A stretch of 64,000 nucleotides of DNA, from NCBI GenBank assembly GCA_010279815.1, contig QEOQ01000658.1, positions 662,806-726,805 on the forward strand. The letters are read 5' to 3'. Of the stretch, positions 1-12,600 are shown piece by piece. The notes under the pieces are model-generated. The model saw nothing but the letters and a program-made list of their open reading frames with translations, had not been told where the DNA came from and made no database searches. The translations under genes were made by a program, and so were the position numbers. The DNA comes from Brachionus plicatilis (Eukaryota > Rotifera > Eurotatoria > Ploima > Brachionidae). Within the stretch, counting starts at the first letter, position 1. Each line of letters starts with the position of its first letter.

Positions 1-3000
1 GGCCTTAATAATCAAGATATTAAATTGATTGAACAAGAATATTTGCAAAAAAAATATTGTTAATTAATTAAAGTTAGACCAAAATTAATTTCAACCAAAG
101 ATGATAAGTAAAATTATAATATTGTTTTTCACAAAATAAAAAAAAATATTTAAATTCAAAATCTGAGATGCCCAAGGATGAACAATCGTTATTTGATTTA
201 AAGTTGCTTATTTACATTCATTCAATAAAATAAAAATATTGATTTTCTATGGGTTACTTGTTTCAAGACAAGAACATTGAAATCAATGGCCTTAATAATC
301 AAGATATTAAGTTGATTGAACAAGCATATTTGCAAAAAAAATATTGTTGATTAATTAAAGTTAGACCAAAATTAATTTCAACAGGAGATGATGAGTAAAA
401 TTAAAATATTGTTTTTCACAAAATAAAAAAAAATATTTAAATTCAAAATCTGAGATGCCCAGGGATGAACAATCGTTATTTGATTTAAAGTTGCTTATAT
501 ACATTTATTCAATAAAATAAAAATATTGATTTTCTATGGGTTACTTGTTTCAAGACAAGAACATTGAAATCAATGGCCTTAATAATCAAGATATTAAGTT
601 GATTGAACAAGCATATTTGCAAAAAAAATATTGTTGATTAATTAAAGTAAGACCAAAATTAATTTCAACAGGAGATGATAAGTAAAATTAAAATATTGTT
701 TTTCACAAAATAAAAAAAAATATTTAAATTCAAAATCTGAGATGCCCAGGGATGAACAATCGTTATTTGATTTAAAGTTGCTTATTTACATTCATTCAAA
801 AAAATAAAAATAATGATTTTCAATGGGTTACTTGTTTCAAGACAAGAACATTGAAATCAATGGCCTTATAATAATCAAGATATTAAGTTGATTGAACAAG
901 CATATTTGCAAAAAAAATATTGTTGATTAATTAAAGTAAGACCAAAATTAATTTCAACAGGAGATGATAAGTAAAATTAAAATATTGTTTTTCACAAAAT
1001 AAAAAAAAATATTTAAATTCAAAATCTGAGATGCCCAAGGATGAACAATCGTTATTTGATTTAAAGATGCTTATTTACATTCATTCAACAAAATAAAAAT
1101 AATGATTTTCAATGGGTTACTTGTTTCAAGACAGGAACATTGAAATCAATGGCCTTAATAATCAAGATATTAAATTGATTGAACAAGCATATTTGCAAAA
1201 AAAATATTGTAGATTAATTAAAGTAAGACCAAAATTAATTTCAACAGGAGATGATGAGTAAAATTAAAATATTGTTTTTCACAAAATAAAAAAAAATATT
1301 TAAATTCAAAATCTGAAATGCACAGGGATGAACAATCGTTATTTGATTTAAAGTTGCTTATTTACATTCATTCAAAAAAATAAAAATAATGATTTTCAAT
1401 GGGTTACTTGTTTCAAGACAAGAACACTGAAATCAATGGCCTTAATAATCAAGATATTAAATAGATTGAACAAGCATATTTGCAAAAAAAATATTGTTGA
1501 TTGATTAAAGTAAGACCAAAATTAATTTCAACAAAAGATGATAAGTAAAATTAAAATATTGTTTTTCACAAAATAAAAAAAAATATTTAAATTCAAAATC
1601 TGAGATGCCCAAGGATGAACAATCGTTATTTGATTTAATGTTGCTTATTTACATTCATTCAAAAAAATAAAAATAATGATTTTCAATGGGTTACTTGTTT
1701 CAAGACAAGAACATTGAAATCAATGGCCTTAAAATAATCAAGATATTAAGTTGATTGAACAAGCATATTTGCAAAAAAAATATTGTTGATTAATTTAAGT
1801 AAGACCAAAATTAATTTCAACAGGAGTTGATAAGTAAAATTAAAATATTGTTTTTCACAAAATAAAAAAAAATATTTAAATTCAAAATCTGAGATGCCCC
1901 GGGATGAACAATCGTTATTTGATTTAAAGTTGCTTATTTACATTTATTTAATAAAATAAAAATAATGATTTTCAATGGGTTACTTGTTTCAAGACAAGAA
2001 CATTGAAATCAATGGCCTTAAAATAATCAAGATATTAAGTTGATTGAACAAGCATATTTGCAAAAAAAATATTGTTGATTAATTAAAGTAAGACCAAAAT
2101 TAATTTCAACAGGAGATGATGAGTAAAATTAAAATATTGTTTTTCACAAAATAAAAAAAAATATTTAAATTCAAAATCTGAGATGCCCAGGGATGAACAA
2201 TCGTTATTTGATTTAAAGTTGCTTATTTACATTCATTCAATAAAATAAAAATAATGATTTTCTATGGGTTACTTGTTTCAAGACAAGAACATTGAAATCA
2301 ATGGCCTTAAAATAATCAAGATATTAAGTTGATTGAACAAGAATATTTGCAAAAAAAATATTGTTGATTAATTAAAGTAAGACCAAAATTAATTTCAACA
2401 GGAAATAATAAGTAAAATTAAAATATTGTTTTTCACAAAATAAAAAAAAAAATTTAAATTCAAAATCTGAGATGCCCAGGGATGAACAATCGTTATTTGA
2501 TTTAAAGTTGCTTATTTACATTTATTCAATAAAATAAAAATATTGATTTTCTATGGGTTACTTGTTTAAAGACAAGAACATTGAAATCAATGGCCTTAAT
2601 AATCAAGATATTAAATTGATTGAACAAGAATATTTGCAAAAAAAATATTGTTGATGAATTAAAGTAAGACCAAAATTAATTTCAACAGGAGATGATAGGT
2701 TATATTAAAATATTGTTTTTCACAAAATAAAAAAAAATATTTAAATTGAAAATCTGAGATGCCCAAGGATGAACAATCGTTATTTGATTTAAAGTTGCTT
2801 ATTTACATTCATTCAATAAAATAAAAATAATGATTTTCAATGGGTTACTTGTTTCAAGACAAGAACATTGAAATCAATGGCCTTAATAATCAAGATATTA
2901 AATTGATTGAACAAGAATATTTGCAAAAAAAATATTGTTGATTAATTAAAGTAAGACCAAAATTAATTTCAACAGGAGATGATGAGTAAAATTAAAATAT

Positions 3001-5100
3001 TGTTTCTCACAAAATAAAAAAAAATATTTAAATTCAAAATCTGAAATGCCAAGGGATGGACAATCCTTATTTGATTTAAAGTTGCTTATTTACATTTATT
3101 CAATAAAATAAAAATTTTGATTTTCTATGGGTTACTTGTTTCAAGACAAGAACATTGAAATCAATGGCCTTAATAATCAAGATATTAAATTGATTGAACA
3201 AGAATATTTGCAAAAAAGATATTGTTGATTAATTAAAGTAAGACCAAAATTAATTTCAACTGGAGATGATGAGTAAAATTAAAATATTGTTTTTCACAAA
3301 ATAGAAAAAAAAATATTTAAATTCAAAATCTGAGATGCCCAGGGATGAACAATCGTTATTTGATTTAAAGTTGCTTATTTACATTTATTCAATTAAATAA
3401 AAATATTGATTTTCTATGGGTTACTTTTTTTAAGACAAGAACATTGAAATCAATGGCCTTAATAATCAAGATATTAAATTGATTGAACAAGAATATTTGC
3501 AAAAAAAATATTGTTAATTAATTAAAGTAAGACCAAAATTAATTTCAACCAAAGATGATAAGTAAAATTATAATATTGTTTTTCACAAAATAAAAAAAAA
3601 TATTTAAATTCAAAATCTGAGATGCCCAAGGATGAACAATTGTTATTTGATTTAAAGTTGCTTATTTACATTCATTCAATAAAATAAAAATATTGATTTT
3701 CTATGGGTTACTTGTTTCAAGACAAGAACATTGAAATCAATGGCCTTAATAATCAAGATATTAAATTGATTGAACAAGAATATTTGCAAAAAAAATATTG
3801 TTAATTAATTAAAGTAAGACCAAAATTAATTTCAACAGGAGATGATGAGTAAAATTAAAATATTGTTTTTCACAAAATAGAAAAAAAAATATTTAAATTC
3901 AAAATCTGAAATTCCCAGGGATGAACAATCGTTATTTGATTTAAAGTTGCTTATTTACATTCATTCAATAAAATAAAAATATTGATTTTCTATGGGTTAC
4001 TTGTTTCAAGCAAGAACATTGAAATCAATGGCCTTAATAATCAAGATATTAAATTGATTGAACAAGAATATTTGCAAAAAAAATTTTGTTAATTAATTAA
4101 AGTAAGACCAAAATTAATTTCAACAGGAGATGATGAGTAAATTTAAAATATTGTTTTTCACAAAATAAAAAAAAATATTTAAATTCAAAATCTGAGATGC
4201 CCAGGGATGAACAATCGTTATTTGATTTAAAGTTGCTTATTTACATTCATTCAATAAAAAAAAAATATTGATTTTCTATGGGTTACTTGTTTCAAGACAA
4301 GAACATTGAAATCAATGGCCTTAATAATCAAGATATTAAATTGATTGAAAAAGAATATTTGCAAAAAAAATATTGTTAATTAATTAAAGTAAGACCAAAA
4401 TTAATTTCAACAGGAGATGATAAGTAAAATTAAAATATTGTTTTTCACAAAATAAAAAAAAATATTTAAATTCAAAATCTGAGATGCCCAAGGATGAACA
4501 ATCGTTATTTGATTTAAAGATGCTTATTTACATTCATTCAACATAATAAAAATAATGATTTTCAATGGGTTATTTGTTTCAAGACAAGAACATTGAAATC
4601 AATGGCCTTAATAATCAAGATATTAAATTGATTGAACAAGCATATTTGTTAAAAAAAATATTGTTGATTAATTAAAGTAAGACCAAAATTAATTTCAACA
4701 GGAGATGATGAGTAAAATTAAAATATTGTTTTTCACAAAATAAAAAAAAAAAATTTAAATTCAAAATCTGAGATGCCCAGGGATGAACAATCGTTATTTG
4801 ATTTAAAGTTGCTTATTTACATTTATTCAATAAAATAAAAATATTGATTTTCTATGGGTTACTTGTTTCAAGACAAGAACATTGAAATCAATGGCCTTAA
4901 TAATTAAGATATTAAGTTGATTGAACAAGAATATTTGCAAAAAAAATATTGTTAATTAATTAAAGTAAGACCAAAATTAATTTCAACAGGAGATGATAAG
5001 TAAAATTAAAATATTGTTTTTCACAAAATAGAAAAAAATATATTTAAATTCAAAATCTGAAATTCCCAGGGATGAACAATCATTATTTGATTTAAATTTG
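1..5100. repeat. ~287-bp satellite array, block 1 (about 18 monomers)
   Basis: Head-to-tail tandem repeat. The landmark GGCCTTAATAATCAAGATAT recurs at 1, 288, 575, 862, 1151, 1438 and 1725, giving a 287-bp period with rare 2-bp slips. Monomers are nearly identical, differing by scattered substitutions and small indels such as AATAAT versus AAATAAT after GGCCTT. No monomer carries an open frame of useful length. The array runs off the left edge of the window, so its true size is unknown. It is non-coding AT-rich satellite DNA; a centromeric, heterochromatic or simply expanded-satellite role cannot be told from sequence alone. Confidence 0.97.
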
Positions 5101-5945
5101 CTTGTTAACATTCATTCAATATTGTTTTATATTAATAATAAAAATATAAATATTGTTTGTTAATAAAAATATTGTTTTTCTCAAGATAAAATATTAATTC
5201 AAGTCAAAAATTTGAGATGCATTGAGAAGCTTAATGGGAATCACCATCAAAAGAAGCTTATTCTAGGGGAATTCAAAAGAATATAAAATTAAACTTTTTT
5301 AAAGTTAATATGATTCAATTCAAGATTTATGAAATCAATATTCTTAAAAATCAAGATATTAAATTGATTGAACAAGCATATTTGCAAAAAAAATTATGTT
5401 GATCAGTTTAAGTAATACCGAAATTAATTTTAAAGTAAATTAATAGTCAAATTAAAATTTTGTTTTTCTCAAAGTAAAAAATTAATTTAAGTTAAATTTT
5501 TGAGAAGCCTTTTCATGCACAAAGGGTATTTGATTAAAAGTTGCTTATTTACATTCATTCAATAAAATAAAAATATTGATTTTCTAAGGGTAATATGTTT
5601 CAACACAAGAATATTGAAATCAATAGTCTTAATAAACAAGATGTTAAATTGATTGAACAAGCATATCTGGAAAAAATATATTGTTGATCAGTTTAAAGTA
5701 AGACCAAAATTAATTTCAACATGAAATGATAAGTAAAATTAAAATATTGTTTTTCACAAAATAAATTTCAACAGGAAATTAAAAGTCAGATTAAAATTTT
5801 GTTTTTCTCAAAATAAAAAATTTTTTTAAGTTAAATATTTGAGATGCCCAAGGAAGCACAATAGTTATTTGATTAAAAGTTGCTTATTTAAATTTATTCA
5901 ATAAAATAAAAATATTGTTTTTCTCAAAATAAAATATTAAAACAA
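5101..5945. repeat. Divergent edge monomers of the 287-bp satellite
   Basis: The regular array breaks up here into diverged, truncated and rearranged monomers. Landmarks such as AATCAAGATATTAAATTGAT and GAACAAGCATAT are still recognisable but spacing is irregular. It contains a variant segment (5,243-5,350) with GAAGCTTATTCTAG followed by TTCAAAAGAATATAAAATTA that is absent from the core monomer and reappears at the end of block 2. This is the usual look of an array edge that has escaped homogenisation. Confidence 0.85.
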
Positions 5946-6302
5946 GTCGCACCTCCCCTGCTTTATTGGTTTATCGGGTTTTAGTAAGGTTATTTATGTT
6001 TTTTTTAAACTTTTTTATTTAATAGCTAGCACGAAGAATACAAAAGGATAAAGGTATTATTCTTTCCTTTGAGTTTTATTTTGCTATCGTAAAATTCAGA
6101 TAAAAATTTTGCCAATTTTCAAGTAATTACAAACGTTAGTAGGCCTTGAATTGAATTGAATTCTTCTAATAGATTATGAATTTTTTCATATTAGCGGGTA
6201 GTTTTCATTTCTGAATTAATGTAAATATTTGTATTAAGCACTGTTTCTAAAGCTGACAAAAAGTGTTCATTGCCCGAAATACTAGATTTTCTTGCTGAAA
6301 AA

Positions 6303-7137
6303 AAATGTATTGGTAATATTTCAATGCAAGTTTTTCTTTATTAAAATTTTGTCCTCAGAAATCGATTTCTTTATTGATCAAATAAAAATATTCATCTTAA
6401 AACTTAAATAAAAGTGATAAACATAGAAATCGAAGTAAAGCTCTTTTTTTCAGTGCAAAATAAACATAATCTGACCATATGAAAATGCCAATTCCCATCT
6501 AGGGATGTAACTGGTGGTGATTATTTTCGTTTGAATAGAGGAAGAAGAGTGTTCGTCGTCGTTGCATCAACTGCGAATTCTGATGAAAATATTTTTTTTT
6601 CTAGACAAATTGTTTTACTCAAAATATATTCAAAAATTGACCATGTAAATTTTCATACAAAAATTCCAATACAAAATTTAATTCTTATTAAATGAATGAA
6701 TTGAGGTACTTTAAAGGTGAAACAGAAAATTTTCCATTTAACAAAAAATACAAAGAATTATTTTATTTTTTTAATTAAATTTAGTGAAATTTAGTGAATG
6801 CTTCTTGTTTTTTAGCCTCATTTGATAAAGCATAATCACCAAGATAAAAAACATCTTGTTCTAGGATTTTCTGGGATTCTCCTTTTCTGTTTCCTCTTTT
6901 AGAATATTTTCCAGCTCATTTTAAAATTGTTTTATCCCTAGAAAGTCCCATTTTTTTATACCGTTAAAGCCGGGTCGGGTCAATTTCACCTGGCAATCAT
7001 TTTTTTGATTTTTTTGCCAAATATAAGAACATGAATAAAGATGAATATTTATATTTGATCGATAAAGAAATCGATTTCTGAGGACAAAATTTTAAAAAAG
7101 AAAAACTTGCATTGAAATATTACCAATACATTTTTTT
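6303..7137. repeat. Inverted repeat with ~100-bp arms (possible mobile element)
   Basis: The left arm at about 6,303-6,403 reads ATGTATTGGTAATATTTCAA and continues through CCTCAGAAATCGATTTCTTT. The right arm at about 7,033-7,137 is its near-perfect reverse complement. Between the arms are two minus-strand coding-like pieces. No convincing target-site duplication was found, so whether this is a transposon remnant or a local inverted duplication is open. Confidence 0.7.
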
Positions 7138-7221
7138 ATGGACTTTTTTTAATCTTTTAAGCCAAATCTTTAAATTTAAAGAATGATCTGAACTCATTTT
7201 TAACTTATTTTTTTAAAATTA

Positions 7222-8150
7222 ATTTGGTTTAATTTTTTGTGTTTGAATTACAAAATGTATCCAATGTTGAAATAACATTGAAAAAGTACGATATTTCATA
7301 TATTTTTTTCAGTTTCAAAGAATATTGCAAACATGAAAAACTTTGTTTTTTTTATATATTCTGACTTTGAGTTTGTGATTTGATGATCCTTAAGAAAATA
7401 TTTGTAGTTTAAAAAATTATCTAAGATCTGTTTGGCATTTATTAAAAATTGAGCATTCAATAAATTGCATCAAACGAACTTCAATTATCACTAAAGTAAA
7501 AGTTTTTAAAGAAAAAAAAAAAGAAGTTTTTTGGGTCTAGTCGGTTAGGTGAACAATGGTTCATCTATTACTTGAACAATTTTTGCTCTCAGGTTTTACG
7601 AACCATTAGTTAACCTAAACTAAAAATTGTTCTCCTAGTTTTTCACCTAATTTGACACTTGATCACCTTTACGTGAGCAAGAAAATAGATGAACTTGGGT
7701 AGCTCACAAAACCCAAGAACAATTGTTTGCATAAAAGGTAAACTATGGTTTATGTATCCGACTAGACCAAGTTTTTCACGTTTTAATGATTGAATATTAA
7801 GAAAGAACCTAAATAAATATTTTGTCTTTTTTTTCTTTTTAATTATTTTTTATATTATTATATCTTATTTAACTTTATTTTTAATTTTTTTGTTTTACAT
7901 ATTTTTATTCTGAAGGTTGGCAGAGGTACAGATAAATAGGTAAATTATTTAAAAGTAAAATAAAGAATTTTCAATATTTTTTTAAATTTCTAAATAATTC
8001 AGGAATTTACTATTCTATTAAAAAAAGAAATAGGAGTGCTTAAAATTATTTTTTATTTGAAACTGAAAAAAATATTTGAAACATCGCACTTTTTCAATGT
8101 TATTTCAACATTGGATACATTTTATAATTCAAACACGAAAAATTAAACCA
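7222..8150. repeat. Nested inverted repeats: outer arms ~95 bp, inner MITE-like pair
   Basis: The outer arms (about 7,222-7,318 and 8,056-8,150) share AAATGTATCCAATGTTGAAA and ACATTGAAAAAGT as reverse complements. Inside them a second pair (7,523-7,565 and 7,734-7,775) shares TTGGTCTAGTCGG followed by a GTTCAT- or AACCAT-type stretch, giving a ~250-bp MITE-like unit. The arrangement looks like one inverted-repeat element inserted within another. No open reading frame is present. Confidence 0.65.
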
Positions 8151-8390
8151 TTTCTTTTCTAATTGCAAATTTTTTCCCACAATTTTTTTTAAATGTAATT
8201 GATTAACCGCCTAATAAAAGCTTAAATTTTTCAAATTCAAGACAATTTGTAAAGTTTATATTTGTTATAAAATTAATAAAAAATGGAGGAAGGGTGCAAA
8301 CCTCATATACAAATCCTTTAACATAGCGATTCGCAAATTTTTTTTTCCTATCTTTTTAACATGGAAAAAAAAAAGAAATTTTATTTATAG

Positions 8391-11300
8391 TATGTTAATA
8401 AAAATATTGTTTTTCTCAAAATAAAAAATTATTTTAAGTTAAATATTTGAGATGCCCAAAGTAGCACAATAGTTATTTGATTAAAAGTTGCTTATTTAAA
8501 TTTATTCAATAAAATAAAAATATTGAATTTCTATGGAATACTTGTTTCAAGACAAGAACATTGAAATCAATGGCCTTAATAATCAAGATATTAAATTGAT
8601 TGAACAAGAATATTTGCAAAAAAAATATTGTTGATTAATTAAATTAAGGCCAAAATTTATTTCAACAGGAAATGATAAGTAAAATTAAAATATTGTTTTT
8701 CACAAAATAAAAAAAAATATTTAAATTCAAAATCTGAGATGCCCAAGGATGAACAATCGTTATTTGATTTAAAGATGCTAATTTACATTCATTCAACAAA
8801 ATAAAAATAATGATTTTCAATGGGTTACTTGTTTCAAGACAAGAACATTGAAATCAATGGCCTTAATAATCAAGATATTAAGTTGATTGAACAAGCATAT
8901 TTGCAAAAAAAATATTGTTGATTAATAAAAGTAAGACCAAAATTAATTTCAACAGGAGATGATAAGTAAAATTAAAATATTGTTTTTCACAAAATAAAAA
9001 AAAAATATTTAAATTCAAAATCTGAGATGCCCAGGGATGAACTATCGTTATTTGATTTAAAGTTGCTTGTTTACATTCATTCAACAAAATAAAAATAATG
9101 ATTTTCAATGGGTTACTTGTTTCAAGACAAGAACATTGAAATCAATTGCCTTAATAATCAAGATATTAAATTGATTGAACAAGAATATTTGCAAAAAAAA
9201 TATTGTTGATTAATTAAAGTAAGACCAAAATTAATTTCAACAGGAAATGATAAGTAAAATTAAAATATTGTTTTTCACAAAATAAAAAAAAATATTTAAA
9301 TTCAAAATCTGAGATGCCCAAGGATGAACAATCGTTATTTGATTTAAAGATGCTTATTTACATTCATTCAACAAAATAAAAATAATGATTTTCAATGGGT
9401 TACCTGTTTCAAGACAAGAACATTGAAATCAATGGCCTTAATTATCAAGATATTGAATTGATTGAACAAGCATATTTGCAAAAAAAATATTGTTGATTGA
9501 TTTAAGTAAGACCAAAATTAATTTCAACAGGAGATGATAAGTAAAATTAAAATATTGTTTTTCACAAAATAAAAAAAAATATTTAAATTCAAAATCTGAG
9601 ATGCCCAAGGATGAACAATCGTTATTTGATTTAATGATGCTTATTTACATTCATTCAACAAAATAAAAATAATGATTTTCTAAGGGTTACTTGTTTTATG
9701 ACAAGAACATTGAAATCAATGGCCTTAATAATCAAGATATTAAGTTGATTGAACAAGCATATTTGCAAAAAAAATATTGTTGATTGATTTAAGTAAGACC
9801 AAAATTAATTTCAACAGGAGATGATAAGTAAAATTAAAATATTGTTTTTCACAAAATAAAAAAAAAAATATTTAAATTCAAAATCTGAGATGCCCAGGGA
9901 TGAACAATCGTTATTTGATTTAAAGTTGCTTGTTTACATTCATTCAATAAAATAAAAATAATGATTTTCTAAGGGTTACTTGTTTTAAGACAAGAACATT
10001 GAAATCAATGGCCTTAATAATCAAGATATTAAATTGATTGAACAAGCATATTTGCAAAAAAAATATTGTTAATTAATTAAAGTAAGACCAAAATTAATTT
10101 CAACAGGAGATGATAAGTAAAATTAAAATATTGTTTTTCACAAAATAGAAAAAAAAATATTTAAATTCAAAATCTGAGATGCCCAAGGATGAACAATCGT
10201 TATTTGATTTAATGATGCTTATTTACATTCATTCAACAAAATAAAAATAATGATTTTCAATGGATTACCTGTTTCAAGACAAGAACATTGAAATCAATGG
10301 CCATAATAATCAAGATATTAAATTGATTGAACAAGAATATTTGCAAAAAAAATATTGTTGATTGATTTAAGTAAGACCAAAATTAATTTCAACAGGAGAT
10401 GATAAGTAAAATTAAAATATTGTTTTTCACAATATAAGAAAAAATATTTAAATTCAAAATCTGAGATGCCCAAGGATGAACAATCGTTATTTGATTTAAA
10501 GATGCTTATTTACATTCATTCAACATAATAAAAATAATGATTTTCAATGGGTTACTTGTTTCAAGACAAGAACATTGAAATCAATGGCCTTAATAATCAA
10601 GATATTAAATTGATTGAACAAGCATATTTGCAAAAAAAATATTGTTGATTAATTAAAGTAAGACCAAAATTAATTTCAACAGGAGATGATAAGTAAAATT
10701 AAAATATTGTTTTTCACAAAATAAAAAAAAAATATTTAAATTGAAAATCTGAGATGCCCAGGGATGAACAATCGTTATTTGATTTAAAGTTGCTTGTTTA
10801 CATTCATTCAATTAAATAAAAATAATGATTTTCTAAGGGTTTCTTGTTTTAAGACAAGAACATTGAAATCAATGGCCTTAATAATCAAGATATTAAATTG
10901 ATTGAACAAGCATATTTGCAAAAAAAATATTGTTGATTGATTTAAGTAAGACCAAAATTAATTTCAACAGGAGATGATAAGTAAAATTAAAATATTGTTT
11001 TTCACAAAATAAAAAAAAATATTTAAATTCAAAATCTGAGATGCCAAGGGATGGACAATCCTTATTTGATTTAAAGTTGCTTATTTACATTTATTCAATA
11101 AAATAAAAATTTTGATTTTCTATGGGTTACTTGTTTCAAGACAAGAACATTGAAATCAATGGCCTTAATAATCAAGATATTAAATTGATTGAACAAGCAT
11201 ATTTGCAAAAAAAATATTGTTGATTAATTAAAGTAAGACCAAAATTAATTTCAACAGGAGATGATAAGTAAAATTAAAATATTGTTTTTAACAAAATAAA

Positions 11301-11598
11301 TAAAAAATATTTAAATTCAAAATCTGAGATGCCCAAGGATGAACAATCGTTATTTGATTTAAAGATGCTTATTTACATTCATTCAACAAAATAAAAATAA
11401 TGATTTTCAATGGATTACCTGTTTCAAGACAAGAACATTGAAATCAATGGCCTTAATAATCAAGATATTAAATTGATTGAACAAGCATATTTGCAAAAAA
11501 AATATTGTTGATTAATTAAAGTATGACCAAAATTAATTTCAACAGGAAATGAAAAGTAAAATTAAAATATTGTTTTTCACAAAATAAAAAAAAAATAT
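8391..11598. repeat. ~287-bp satellite array, block 2 (about 11 monomers)
   Basis: Same monomer and orientation as block 1, with the same landmark GGCCTTAATAATCAAGATAT at ~287-bp intervals. It begins with a diverged monomer after the spacer and is interrupted at 11,598, where a monomer is cut after CACAAAATAAAAAAAAAATA and joined to variant sequence. The short minus-strand frame at 8,878-9,108 lies inside a monomer and is not a gene. Confidence 0.96.
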
Positions 11599-12600
11599 CC
11601 ATCAAAAGAAGCTTATTCTAGGGTAATTCAAAAGAATATAAAATTAAACTTTTTTAAAGTTAATATGATTCAATTCAAGATTTATGAAATCAATATTCTT
11701 TAAAATCAAGATATTAAATTGATTGATCAAGCATATTTGCAAAAAAAATATTGTTGATCAGTTAAAGTAAGACCAAAATTAATTTCAACAGGAAATGTAA
11801 AGTCAAATTAAAATTATGTTTTTCTCAGTAAAAAAATTAATTCAAGTAAAAAATTTGAGATTAATTGAGAAGCATAATGAAATCACTATCAATAAAAGCT
11901 TATTCTAAGGATATTCAAAAGAATATAAAATTAAACTTTTTTAAAGATAATTTGATTCAATTCAAGATTAATGAAATCAATATTCTTAAAAATCAAGATA
12001 TTAAATTGATTGAACAAGCATATTTGCAGAAAAAATATTGTTGATCAGTTTAAGTAAGAACGAAATTAATTTCAACAGTAAATTAATAGTCATATTAAAA
12101 TTTTGTTTTTCTCAAGATAAAAAATTAATTTAAGTTAAATATTTGAGAAGTCTATTCATGCACAAAGGTTATTTGATTAAAAGTTGCTTATTTACATTCA
12201 TTCAATAAAATAAAAATATTGATTTTCTAAGGGTAATATGTTTCAACACAAGAATATTGAAATCAATGGTCTTAATAAACAAGATTTTAAATTGATTGAA
12301 CAAGCATATATGCAAAAAAAATATTGTTGATCAGTTAATGTAAGACTAAAATTAATTTTAACAGGAAATTAAAAGTCAAATTAAAATTTTGCTTCTCATA
12401 ATAAAAAAAAAATTTAAAATGCAAAACTTAAAACTTAAATTACTTGATTGAAAGTTGCTTATTTACTTTCATTCAATAAAATAAAAATATTGTTTTTTTA
12501 TTGGTAATTGTTTCAAGACAGGAATATTAAAATCAATGGGCTTTAAAATCAAGATATTAAATTGATTGATGAAGCATAATTGAAAAAAATATTTTTGATC
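11599..12600. repeat. Divergent edge monomers of satellite block 2
   Basis: Diverged monomers in the same order as at 5,243-5,900: a variant segment with GAAGCTTATTCTAGGG, then diverged monomers with CAAGCATATTTGCA. A second variant segment copy starts near 11,880. The shared junction structure suggests that the two blocks arose by duplication of an array edge or by insertion of the spacer into one array. It ends at the AAAGGACCTT array. Confidence 0.8.

Larger units (their letters stand above)
5946..8390. other. Non-satellite AT-rich spacer between the two satellite blocks
   Basis: About 2.4 kb without satellite monomers. It holds an inverted repeat (6,303-7,137), a nested pair of inverted repeats (7,222-8,150 and 7,523-7,775) and short minus-strand coding-like stretches (6,130-6,300, 6,470-6,560, 6,781-6,912) that I could not assign to a family. 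No intact gene is visible. Confidence 0.7.

Noticed and set aside
8878..9108. 76-codon minus-strand open frame
   Set aside because: Lies within a satellite monomer; equivalent positions in other monomers carry stops or shifts.
1..12600. CRISPR-like array of regular repeats
   Set aside because: There are no variable spacers between constant repeats; it is a contiguous 287-bp satellite in a eukaryotic genome.
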